Assembly (NCBI GenBank): GCA_927911235.1 | Contig: CAKMOY010000076.1 | Location: forward strand, 1-7,255 | Reading direction: 5' to 3' | Source of the DNA: an uncultured Moraxella sp. | GTDB lineage: Bacteria > Pseudomonadota > Gammaproteobacteria > Pseudomonadales > Moraxellaceae | DNA length: 7,255 nt | Shown: one piece after another, positions 1-6,186 of the stretch | Layout: each line of letters begins with the position of its first letter | Numbering within the stretch: position 1 is the first letter of the stretch | The notes under the pieces: model-generated | Seen by the model: the letters and a program-made list of their open reading frames with translations, nothing else | Database searches by the model: none | What the model was told of the DNA's origin: nothing | Translations under genes and position numbers: made by a program

Positions 1-62
1 ACTTTTGATTTTTCTGTAATGGTATTGCGACCTTTACGAATTAATTGATTTGTGGTTGCCAT
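1..62 (-). CDS. rpsL: 30S ribosomal protein S12, N-terminal part (runs off the left edge)
   Basis: Reading leftwards from the ATG at 62-60, the 20 complete codons begin MATTNQLIRKGR, the highly conserved start of ribosomal protein S12, a decoding-centre protein of the 30S subunit and the site of streptomycin-resistance mutations. The rest of the gene, and probably the str operon (rpsG, fusA, tuf in most relatives), lies outside the window. A purine-rich Shine-Dalgarno stretch (GGGAGAGAG on the minus strand, at 69-77) precedes the ATG by 6 nt. The identification rests on a short but very characteristic peptide. Confidence 0.95.
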   Translation of the reverse strand, partial: MATTNQLIRKGRNTITEKSK

Positions 63-177
63 AAGGCACTCTCTCCCGTTGTTTGTAAAAATTTGTTGTA
101 AAACATAAGACAAATTATTTTACATTTTTAAAAAAAGAAATCCGCAAAAAGCTATTTTAGCCAATTTTGGACAGCGT

Positions 178-207
178 ATTATAAACTTTTTTTTTCAAAG
201 TGTGCAA
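178..207 (-). promoter_or_regulatory. Sigma70 promoter of rpsL / str operon
   Basis: On the minus strand TTGCAC (207-202) and a perfect TATAAT (183-178) are separated by 18 bp, predicting a start near 171 and a leader of about 109 nt before rpsL. The leader is AT-rich. Its only visible structure is a weak GCTA/TAGC hairpin followed by T5 near 145-160, too weak to call an attenuator. The 200-bp mobile-element-like sequence begins 30 bp upstream of the -35 box, so it lies next to the promoter without interrupting it. Confidence 0.75.
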
Positions 208-236
208 GGAAATTTTATGTTTGCCAAAATTATTTA

Positions 237-436
237 GAACCTGTATTCACAACATCACGCATTAAATTTTTGGAGTGTCTGCTAATATTTGTTTGCTTTT
301 GCATGAAAAATGGCTAAATCTTGCGGCTCGATGTCAAAAACTTGCCTGATAGAATGACTATCAGTCTGCGTTTTTTCCTTGAAAAGCTGGCGATTTATCG
401 TATTTTCATTGCAAAAACGTTTATGAATACAGGTTC
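237..436. mobile_element. 200-bp MITE-like element with 13-bp terminal inverted repeats
   Basis: The left end reads GAACCTGTATTCA (237-249) and the right end is its exact reverse complement (424-436). Similarity continues imperfectly for a few bases inward. Both ends are flanked by TA (235-236 and 437-438), consistent with a 2-bp target duplication, although the wider flanks TTTA/TAAA also extend the inverted repeat. The interior has no convincing coding frame, so the element would need a transposase supplied in trans. TA duplication suits IS630/mariner-like elements and some IS5-family groups; the parent family cannot be decided here. The right end lies inside the hmp stop codon. It could be a decayed IS, but the exact ends favour a non-autonomous element. 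Confidence 0.75.
336..364 (-). terminator. Possible weak terminator hairpin inside the MITE-like element
   Basis: CTGATAG (346-352) and CTATCAG (358-364) form a perfect 7-bp stem with a 5-nt loop. Reading on the minus strand, downstream of hmp, the hairpin is followed after GCAAG by T5 (340-336). On the plus strand a T6 run follows at 371-376. The 5-nt gap before the T run makes it a weak candidate. No better terminator is visible between hmp and the rpsL promoter. Confidence 0.35.
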
Positions 437-1623
437 TAAACTTTATCTGCATACAGACTCATTTTTGGCCCAAATGGCTCAAAATGCAGGTATTTGTCTT
501 CGTGCGACAATGCCGACAATTGATTAATCATGGTTTCCATAAAATTGATTGAACCACAAACATACACATCAATTGGTTTTGGCAAGGTTTTTAAATAGTC
601 TTCATCAAGGCGTTGCCCTGCGTCCGAATAAAAATTGATTTGGCTAAAATTTTCCGCTTGACTGGCAAGTTGTGCCACTTTTTCGCCAAACGCTTGACAT
701 TCGGCATTTTGACACGCATACACCCACACAATCGGACGTTTTGGATTGGTGTCAATTTGGGCTTCTAACATGGATAACACAGGGGTAATGCCCACGCCTG
801 CACTGATTAATACCAGCGGAATGTCGTTTTGATTTAGCAAACTTTCGTCCAATAAAAAATCGCCTGCTGGTGCGGATAACAAAATTTCATCACCCACATT
901 GACATGGTCGTGCAGATGGTTTGACACCAAGCCACGATGACTGTTTTGGGTATCACGTTTGACCGCAAACTCAATGCCGTCATCGGTGTGCGTAGAGCAT
1001 AGCGAATAATGACGCAATGCCAGATTATCGCTATTTTGTGGGTGGGTTTTAACAGTGATGTACTGCCCCGCTTTTAAGGTTACTTGGTTTAAATTGACCG
1101 TATCATTCACAGGTTTAACCACAAAATGACAGATGTCTTGTCCTGTTTGATTTTTTTGCACTACGGTAAACGGCACAAAATCTTGCCAAAGTGCGTCATC
1201 GTACATTTGTTTTTCAATGCTGATAAACACATCGGCAATCTCACCATAAGCGGCTGCCCATGCGTCAATGACTTCGTCCGTTGCCGATTCGCCCAGCACT
1301 TGTTTGATAGCTTTTAACAAATGTTTGCCAACGATGGGATAATGCTCAGGCTTGATTTGTAATGCTCGGTGTTTGTGGCTGATTTGGGTAACGTGTGGCA
1401 AAATCGCTGATAAGTTGTCAATGTGTTTTGCAGCAGCAAGCACGGCGGTGGCAAGGGCGGTTTGTTGGCGACCTTGGGTTTGATTGGTTTTGTTAAAAAT
1501 GTCTAGTAGTTCTGGGTGTTCGGCAAACATATTTTGGTAAAATACGCTGGTGATTTGTGTGCCATGTTGTTCTAGGACTGGGACGGTTTGTTTGACAATG
1601 TCTTTTTGGGTTTGGTTTAACAT
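436..1623 (-). CDS. hmp: Flavohaemoglobin, nitric oxide dioxygenase (395 aa)
   Basis: Cytoplasmic enzyme that oxidises NO to nitrate with O2 and NAD(P)H through FAD and haem. An N-terminal globin domain (about 1-140) has Tyr29 (B10), Gln53 (E7), proximal His85 and Tyr95 at the same numbers as E. coli Hmp, with Glu137 at the charge-relay position. The FAD-binding domain (about 150-260) has GQY 186-188, RHYSL 204-208 and APAGDF 251-256. The NAD-binding domain has GVGITP 276-281, CGS 356-358 (usually CGP) and the terminal FGP 384-386. The full family length and matching numbering support the ATG at 1623; AAAGGT lies 11 nt upstream, a rather long spacing. A short tail after FGPKMSL ends in a TAG formed at the junction with the MITE-like element. 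Transcribed apart from norB, but with a matching operator. Confidence 0.97.
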   Translation of the reverse strand: MLNQTQKDIVKQTVPVLEQHGTQITSVFYQNMFAEHPELLDIFNKTNQTQGRQQTALATAVLAAAKHIDNLSAILPHVTQISHKHRALQIKPEHYPIVGKHLLKAIKQVLGESATDEVIDAWAAAYGEIADVFISIEKQMYDDALWQDFVPFTVVQKNQTGQDICHFVVKPVNDTVNLNQVTLKAGQYITVKTHPQNSDNLALRHYSLCSTHTDDGIEFAVKRDTQNSHRGLVSNHLHDHVNVGDEILLSAPAGDFLLDESLLNQNDIPLVLISAGVGITPVLSMLEAQIDTNPKRPIVWVYACQNAECQAFGEKVAQLASQAENFSQINFYSDAGQRLDEDYLKTLPKPIDVYVCGSINFMETMINQLSALSHEDKYLHFEPFGPKMSLYADKV

Positions 1624-1648
1624 ATATTTTATTTACCTTTTTTAAAAA

Positions 1649-1675
1649 GAAACAAGTATAACAAATATATGTTTC
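1649..1675 (-). promoter_or_regulatory. hmp promoter -10 box inside an NsrR-like palindromic operator
   Basis: An imperfect 27-bp palindrome has ends GAAAC/GTTTC and 9 of 12 arm positions paired. On the minus strand its 23-bp core (1673-1651) begins AACATATATTTG and matches the norB operator core at 20 of 23 positions. A -10 hexamer TATACT (1660-1655) lies inside it, so a bound repressor would block RNA polymerase. No good -35 box is seen at 16-18 bp. The half-site AACATATATTT differs at two positions from AAGATGTATTT, the NsrR half-site as I recall it. Assignment to NsrR is inference. Confidence 0.65.
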
Positions 1676-1705
1676 AAAAATTTTGCTTAAAGGCGAATTT
1701 TTTGT

Positions 1706-1747
1706 AAAAAAAGCACCACAAGATGGCTGGGGTATTATCTTGTGGTG
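1706..1747 (-). terminator. Strong intrinsic terminator between norB and hmp
   Basis: On the minus strand CACCACAAGAT (1747-1737) pairs perfectly with ATCTTGTGGTG (1724-1714) across a 12-nt loop. One C and then seven T (1712-1706) follow. It lies 82 nt before the hmp start codon and about 45 nt before the hmp -10 box. It therefore stops read-through from norB, or ends a short RNA encoded in 1748-1836. Confidence 0.85.
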
Positions 1748-1836
1748 AAAAGGTTGCGGTGTAACCACCTGCATTGCACTATGCTTTGATTAGGCAAGCC
1801 AATCTACTTACCCACTTTTTTTATTATTATCTTTTT
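1748..1836 (-). other. Non-coding, hairpin-rich segment between norB and hmp; possible small RNA or attenuator
   Basis: No convincing reading frame is present. On the minus strand three short hairpins occur in a row: one with GATTGG/CC(T)AATC arms (1804-1788, one bulged base), GCAT/ATGC (1784-1771), and GGTG-GTTA-CACC (1769-1758). The strong terminator at 1747-1706 follows directly. GTGGT (1768-1764) could instead pair with ACCAC in the 5' arm of that terminator (1746-1742), an antiterminator-like alternative. No clear promoter is seen for it, so it may simply be the 3' trailer of norB. Confidence 0.3.
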
Positions 1837-1867
1837 AAAATTCCCCTTCATGGCGAAAGGGAATTTT
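1837..1867 (-). terminator. Probable norB terminator
   Basis: AAAATTCCC (1837-1845) pairs with GGGAATTTT (1859-1867). On the minus strand the stem extends inward by T-G, T-A, T-A and C-G pairs to about 13 bp with a GCCAT loop. It begins 13 nt after the norB stop. The stem itself ends in TTTT but A5 follows, so termination may be incomplete, which would explain the second, stronger hairpin at 1706-1747. Confidence 0.65.
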
Positions 1868-1880
1868 GATTTAACAGTTA

Positions 1881-4163
1881 TTACTGATTTACAGGGGCAT
1901 TTGGTTTAAAATTTGGGTCGCTAGGTTTAGCAAATACCAATTTTACCACTTGCCAAGATACGCACGATGCACCGATGATAAATACTACATCACCAAATGT
2001 TCTTATCCAACGCAATGTTTCTAAGAAACCTTGTTGCATAAAGCCTTCACTGCGTGCATACCATAAGCCTTCTGTGATTGAGGCGTGTGCTTGGAAAATA
2101 CCGATTGGTAACAAGCTGGTCGCAATCATTAATACCAAACCTAAGTTTAATGCCCAAAAGCCTGTTTTCATCAATTTGTCATTGAATACATAGTCAGGAC
2201 GAATGTAACGCACAATGAACAGTACAAAACCTAATGCCAAGAATCCATACACCCCGAATAATGCTGCGTGAGCGTGGACGGCAGTGGTGTTCAAACCTTG
2301 AATGTAGTACAACGCCAATGGTGGATTTAGCATAAAGCCAAACACGCCTGCACCAATCATGTTCCAAAATGCCACAGCAACAAAGAACAAAATAGGCCAT
2401 TTTAGTTTGTCCATCCAAGGGGCTTGATGTTGTTTTTCCCAATGTTCATACGCTTCATAACCCAAGACCACCAAAGGCACAACTTCAAGTGCTGAGAATG
2501 ACGCACCAATTGCCATGATTGGCGTGGTTGTCCCTGTAAAATACAAGTGGTGGAAAGTCCCCGGTACACCGCCTAGCAAGAACAAGGCAGCAGAAGCAAT
2601 CGCAGCAGCCGTTGCCGTTTTATAGCGAACTAAACCTAAGTTATAAAAGATAAATGAGAAAGCAGCGGTTGCAAATACTTCAAAGAAACCTTCAACCCAT
2701 AGATGCACCACCCACCAACGCCAATATTCCATGATTGCCAAATTGGTACGCTCGCCATAGAATAAGCCAGAACCATAGAACAAACCGACACACACCACAG
2801 ACGCAACAAAGATAAATAATAAGTTTTTGTCGCCTTTTTGCTTAAAGCCATACGCCCAACCACGAGCCATCAAGCCTAACCAAATCAACACGCCAACCCA
2901 TTTTAAAATTTGCCAAAAACGTCCCAAATCAATAAATTCATAACCTTGATGACCAAACCAGAAGTTTAGGTTCGCAGGCATGATGTGTTTTAACGCAAAG
3001 AATTGTGAAATAAATGAGCCAACACAAACAATAATCAATGCCACCCACAAAATATCCACACCCAATTTTTGGAATTTAGGGTCTTTACCACCATTAATAA
3101 TCGGTGTTAAAAATAAACCTGCTGCCAAAAACGCAGTCGCAATCCAGAACAATGCCGCTTGGATATGCCAAGTACGCACCAACGCATAAGGCAACCAATC
3201 AGAAATCTGAATACCATAGAACGACTGACCTTCAACCGTATAGTGAGCCACAAAACCGCCCAATAATACTTGAACCATAAACAACGCCACGACCAAAAAG
3301 CCATATTTTGCCAACGCTTTTTGTGAAGGTGTCAAAACAATTTTGGTTAAAGGGTCATGCTCAGGCACAGTCAATTTGACTTCATCATCTTTTTTAGAGA
3401 AAGCCCAACCCCAAATTAACAAACCAATACCTGCAATCAAAAATACCACACTGGCAAATGACCAAATCACATTTTCCGCCGTTGGTTTATTGTCAATGAT
3501 TGGCTCATGTGGCCAGTTATTGGTAAAGGTTGCCGTTGTACCGGGACGCTCCGCTGACGAAATCCAGCTTGACCAAAAATAAAAGTCTGCCAAACGCTCA
3601 CGAGCAGTCAAATCTGGCAGGGTATTATTTTTCATCGCAAAAGATTCACGAGATTTGACGATTTTTTCATCGTCCATATCACCGCCATACAGCTTAATAT
3701 AATAAGGAGCAACTTGATTAATCGCTTGCAAACGAGTATCTGACAACACAACCGTATCTACCCCATTAGCAGAACTTTTACGATACTCTTCTTTGGCAAG
3801 CTCACGCACACCTGCTTGCACCGTTTTATCAAGTTGGTCGTAGGGTTTGCCGTACAATTCTTGCGACTTGATATCCAACCAAGCCACCAACTCACGGTGC
3901 AACCAATCCGCCGTCCAGTCAGGCGCTTGATACGCACCATGACCCAACACCGAACCTAACTGCATACCGCCTGTGGTTTGCCAAGCGGATTGACCTTGTA
4001 AAATATCTTCTTTTGAGATAACAACTTGACCTTTGCTATCCACAAATTTTTCTGGAACAGGCGGCGCCGAACGATAAACCTCAACCCCACCCCAGCCTAA
4101 TAAGGTGAAAGTTACAATCAGTACAGCGACTAACGCCCACCAATGTTTTTTATACTCTCCCAT
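1881..4163 (-). CDS. norB: Quinol-dependent nitric oxide reductase, qNor type (760 aa)
   Basis: Inner-membrane enzyme that reduces two NO to N2O using quinol. The N-terminal membrane segment (about 9-29) is followed by a long periplasmic part fused in qNor enzymes, with GQSAW 57-61 and GHGAYQAPDWTADW 74-87; it lacks a CXXCH haem c motif, as expected for the quinol form. A multi-helix haem-copper-oxidase-like core follows. Ligands, by comparison with cNor: haem b His333 and His632, haem b3 His630, FeB His487, His538 and His539, with Glu491 in the HLWVE motif. The 51-residue spacing from His487 to His538 equals that of Pseudomonas cNor. The ATG at 4163 has AGGAG 5 nt upstream; the TTG at 4178 would put that site inside the gene. 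No norC or norQD neighbours, as usual for qNor. It probably ends partial denitrification or detoxifies NO. Confidence 0.97.
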   Translation of the reverse strand: MGEYKKHWWALVAVLIVTFTLLGWGGVEVYRSAPPVPEKFVDSKGQVVISKEDILQGQSAWQTTGGMQLGSVLGHGAYQAPDWTADWLHRELVAWLDIKSQELYGKPYDQLDKTVQAGVRELAKEEYRKSSANGVDTVVLSDTRLQAINQVAPYYIKLYGGDMDDEKIVKSRESFAMKNNTLPDLTARERLADFYFWSSWISSAERPGTTATFTNNWPHEPIIDNKPTAENVIWSFASVVFLIAGIGLLIWGWAFSKKDDEVKLTVPEHDPLTKIVLTPSQKALAKYGFLVVALFMVQVLLGGFVAHYTVEGQSFYGIQISDWLPYALVRTWHIQAALFWIATAFLAAGLFLTPIINGGKDPKFQKLGVDILWVALIIVCVGSFISQFFALKHIMPANLNFWFGHQGYEFIDLGRFWQILKWVGVLIWLGLMARGWAYGFKQKGDKNLLFIFVASVVCVGLFYGSGLFYGERTNLAIMEYWRWWVVHLWVEGFFEVFATAAFSFIFYNLGLVRYKTATAAAIASAALFLLGGVPGTFHHLYFTGTTTPIMAIGASFSALEVVPLVVLGYEAYEHWEKQHQAPWMDKLKWPILFFVAVAFWNMIGAGVFGFMLNPPLALYYIQGLNTTAVHAHAALFGVYGFLALGFVLFIVRYIRPDYVFNDKLMKTGFWALNLGLVLMIATSLLPIGIFQAHASITEGLWYARSEGFMQQGFLETLRWIRTFGDVVFIIGASCVSWQVVKLVFAKPSDPNFKPNAPVNQ

Positions 4164-4168
4164 ACAAA

Positions 4169-4173
4169 CTCCT
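4169..4173 (-). promoter_or_regulatory. norB ribosome binding site (decides the start)
   Basis: AGGAG on the minus strand, 5 nt before the ATG at 4163. An in-frame TTG at 4178-4176 lies upstream of this site and would add MIGVC, so the ATG is the better start. Confidence 0.85.
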
Positions 4174-4309
4174 ATCAATTTACATTGATTGATTTATGCT
4201 TATCATTGCTACATTATTGTGGCTTTTTATTGAAAACCTCATCTAAATCAAGCATTTAATTTATGTATTTCAAATAAATCTTTTAACATAAAAAAAACGC
4301 TAAATTTAC

Positions 4310-4323
4310 ATGATTGCAATCAT
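4310..4323. promoter_or_regulatory. FNR/ANR-like palindrome at the norB promoter
   Basis: A perfect 14-bp palindrome, ATGATTGCAATCAT, matches TTGAT-N4-ATCAA except for the outermost base of each half. It begins within the TATAAT box and covers the predicted start site (about 4315). FNR bound there would hinder rather than activate that promoter. If it activates a second promoter from -41.5, the start would be near 4275, where only a weak -10 (TTAAAA, 4286-4281) is visible. Confidence 0.4.
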
Positions 4324-4350
4324 TATAACATATATAAAAAATATATGTTA
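4322..4350 (-). promoter_or_regulatory. norB promoter with perfect NsrR-like operator
   Basis: TAACATATAT (4326-4335) and ATATATGTTA (4341-4350) are perfect 10-bp arms around a 5-nt A run. A perfect -10 TATAAT (4327-4322, minus strand) abuts and overlaps the inner edge by two bases. The region 17 bp upstream reads TAACAT, a poor -35. The palindrome fills the -35 to -10 interval, an ideal place for repression. Its core matches the hmp operator at 20 of 23 positions. The predicted leader to the ATG is about 150 nt and contains an 8-bp inverted repeat, TTGATTTA (4189-4196) with TAAATCAA (4244-4251). Confidence 0.7.
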
Positions 4351-4372
4351 ATACAAATCAAAATTTTTTTAC

Positions 4373-4406
4373 AAAAAAATAGAATACCAAAAGATATTCT
4401 ATTTTT
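4373..4406 (-). terminator. Intrinsic terminator of the aldehyde dehydrogenase gene
   Basis: AAAAATAGAATA (4375-4386) pairs with TATTCTATTTTT (4395-4406) around an 8-nt loop. On the minus strand the stem runs into T7 (4379-4373). It is 28 nt after the stop at 4435 and separates this unit from the norB promoter just downstream. The run of A in the other arm makes it possibly bidirectional. Confidence 0.85.
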
Positions 4407-4434
4407 ACAATTACAGCAATGTTCAATTTTAAAA

Positions 4435-5946
4435 TTAGAAAAAGCCCATTGGTTTTGGCGAATAACTCACCAATAAGTTTTTAGTTTGTTGATAATGGTC
4501 AAGCATCATCTTATGCGTTTCACGCCCAATGCCTGATTTTTTGTAACCACCAAACGCCGCATGAGCAGGGTAAATGTGATAACAATTCGTCCACACACGA
4601 CCCGCCTGAATCGCACGTCCTGCACGGTAAGCCGTTGTGCCATCACGAGACCACACGCCAGCACCTAAGCCGTACATGGTATCATTGGCAATTTTCATCG
4701 CTTCATCAAAATCTTTGAACGTGGTTACTGAAAGTACTGGCCCAAAAATTTCATCTTGGAAAATCGTTAAGCCATTTTCGCCTTTAAACACAGTCGGTTC
4801 AATGTAAAAACCACCATCAACAGTCGTCATCGCTTGACCGCCTGTGAGCAGTTCCGCACCTTCTTCTTTGCCTTTTTGGATATAGCCCAAAATCTTGTCT
4901 TGTTGCTCTTGTGATGCTTGTGCCCCAACCATTGTGTCAGTATCTAGTGGGTGTCCAAGTTTGATTTTTTTCACACGCTCAACCGCTTTTTTCAAAAATT
5001 CATCGGCGATACTTTCATGTACTAAGGCACGAGAGGGGCAAGTACAAATTTCACCTTGATTGAGTGCGAACATGGTAAAACCTTCCAATGCTTTTTCTAA
5101 AAAGTCATCATCTTTATCCATGACATCGGCAAAAAATACATTCGGCGATTTACCACCCAACTCAAGCGTTACAGGAATTAAGTTTTGCGTTGCATAACCC
5201 ATAATTAACTGCCCAACTTCTGTTGAACCTGTAAAAGCGATTTTAGCAATGCGTGGATTGGTCGCTAAATCTTTCCCAACCTCTTCACCATAACCATTCA
5301 CCACGTTTAGCACGCCTTTTGGCAAAATATCTTGAATCAATTCAAGTAAAACCAAAATGCTCGCAGGCGTTTGCTCTGCAGGTTTTAACACGATACAGTT
5401 ACCTGCTGCCAATGCAGGCGCAATTTTCCAAGCTCCCATCAAAATTGGGAAATTCCAAGGGATAATTTGTCCCACCACGCCCAACGGCTCATGATAATGA
5501 TAGGCAACTGTGTCGTGGTCAATCTCGCTGATAGTGCCTTCTTGAGCTCGAATACAACCTGCAAAATAACGAAAATGGTCAATGGTTAAAGGAATATCAG
5601 CAGCTAAGGTTTCACGAATCGGCTTACCATTATCCCATGTTTCAGCAACTGCCAATACTTCCAAATTTTGTTCTAAACGGTCAGCAATTTTGAGTAAAAT
5701 ATTTGAACGTTCTTGTGGCGACGTTTTACCCCAAGCGTCTTTGGCAGCGTGGGCTGCGTCTAGGGCAAGTTCAATATCTTCTTTGCTTGAACGGGGTACT
5801 TTGGTAAAAACTTTACCATCGATAGGTGAAATGTTGTCAAAATATTCGCCTTTGACAGGGGCGACCCATTCGCCACCGATAAAGTTTTCGTATTGGGATT
5901 TAAAATTGACTTTTGCACCGTCAGTATTGGGATTTGCGTAACGCAT
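4435..5946 (-). CDS. exaC: NAD-dependent (acet)aldehyde dehydrogenase, ExaC/AcoD type (503 aa)
   Basis: Cytoplasmic enzyme that oxidises aldehydes, typically acetaldehyde from ethanol or acetoin breakdown, to the acid with NAD+. The N-terminus [10 protein letters not shown] is characteristic of the ExaC/AcoD group and the length is standard. Family motifs are present: PWNFP in the cofactor domain, FTGSTEVG, the general base Glu262 in LELGGKSP, and nucleophile Cys301 in [11 protein letters not shown]. The 39-residue distance between Glu262 and Cys301 reflects the small insertion seen in this group. The ATG at 5946 has GGAG (5957-5954) 7 nt upstream; a longer frame to 5994 adds 16 residues without family support. 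It is monocistronic: terminators flank it on both sides. The physiological substrate cannot be fixed from sequence; no alcohol dehydrogenase or acetoin genes adjoin it. Confidence 0.93.
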   Translation of the reverse strand: MRYANPNTDGAKVNFKSQYENFIGGEWVAPVKGEYFDNISPIDGKVFTKVPRSSKEDIELALDAAHAAKDAWGKTSPQERSNILLKIADRLEQNLEVLAVAETWDNGKPIRETLAADIPLTIDHFRYFAGCIRAQEGTISEIDHDTVAYHYHEPLGVVGQIIPWNFPILMGAWKIAPALAAGNCIVLKPAEQTPASILVLLELIQDILPKGVLNVVNGYGEEVGKDLATNPRIAKIAFTGSTEVGQLIMGYATQNLIPVTLELGGKSPNVFFADVMDKDDDFLEKALEGFTMFALNQGEICTCPSRALVHESIADEFLKKAVERVKKIKLGHPLDTDTMVGAQASQEQQDKILGYIQKGKEEGAELLTGGQAMTTVDGGFYIEPTVFKGENGLTIFQDEIFGPVLSVTTFKDFDEAMKIANDTMYGLGAGVWSRDGTTAYRAGRAIQAGRVWTNCYHIYPAHAAFGGYKKSGIGRETHKMMLDHYQQTKNLLVSYSPKPMGFF

Positions 5947-5998
5947 GATAAGACTCCATTTGAATAAACAGGTTTTTGAGAATGATTTTTCCAATTCA

Positions 5999-6033
5999 TT
6001 GATATATTAATTTAATTAAAATATCAATCACAA
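5999..6033 (-). promoter_or_regulatory. Candidate operator/promoter of the aldehyde dehydrogenase gene
   Basis: A 29-bp near-palindrome (5999-6027) has ends TTGATAT/ATATCAA and 13 of 14 arm positions paired. It begins 52 bp upstream of the ATG. On the minus strand TTGTGA (6033-6028) and TTAATA (6010-6005) are 17 bp apart and could be the -35 and -10, so a protein on the palindrome would cover the promoter. It does not resemble the hmp/norB operators. AT-rich DNA makes chance palindromes more likely, so this is tentative. I see nothing else in 6034-6139. Confidence 0.45.
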
Positions 6034-6139
6034 AATTAACATCTTCCTTAACAACCTCATTAATTTTGCACTTTTATCATCCCAAAATTTTTTGATATTG
6101 ACAAGTATTTTTACATAAAAAAACATTTTTTTGACCAAT

Positions 6140-6167
6140 AAAAAAAGCCGACTGAAGCCGACTTTTT
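6140..6167 (-). terminator. Intrinsic terminator of bfmR, minus-strand specific
   Basis: The minus-strand RNA folds as AAAAAGUCGGC-UUCA-GUCGGCUUUUU, an 11-bp stem with two G-U pairs and a UUCA loop, followed by more U. On the plus strand the two G-U pairs become A-C mismatches, so it should work in one direction only. It starts 19 nt after the bfmR stop and closes the gene with no second cistron. Confidence 0.85.
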
Positions 6168-6186
6168 CATTACTTTTGGTAAAAAA

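Noticed and set aside
145..160. Small hairpin followed by T5 in the rpsL leader, as a possible attenuator
   Set aside because: The stem is only 4 bp, too weak to support an attenuator.
321..527. Plus-strand open frame of 68 codons across the MITE-like element and the hmp 3' end
   Set aside because: It is antisense to hmp over its second half, has no good ribosome binding site and no recognisable domain; I could not support it as a transposase remnant.
1493..1774. Minus-strand open frame of 93 codons overlapping the start of hmp
   Set aside because: It runs through the strong terminator at 1706-1747, the hmp operator and the first part of hmp in another frame, and has no family resemblance.
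4164..4178. Upstream TTG start for norB adding MIGVC
   Set aside because: The Shine-Dalgarno AGGAG lies inside this extension and is correctly spaced for the ATG at 4163.
4248..4289. Thirteen-codon open frame (MLKDLFEIHKLNA) in the norB leader
   Set aside because: No ribosome binding site precedes its ATG, and short frames of this size are expected by chance.
5947..5994. Sixteen-residue N-terminal extension of the aldehyde dehydrogenase
   Set aside because: The ATG at 5946 has a well-spaced GGAG and gives the conserved MRYA N-terminus of the family.
6070..6095. Sigma54-like GG...GC pair upstream of the aldehyde dehydrogenase gene
   Set aside because: The spacing between GG and GC is 11-12 nt rather than 10, and the flanking consensus is missing.
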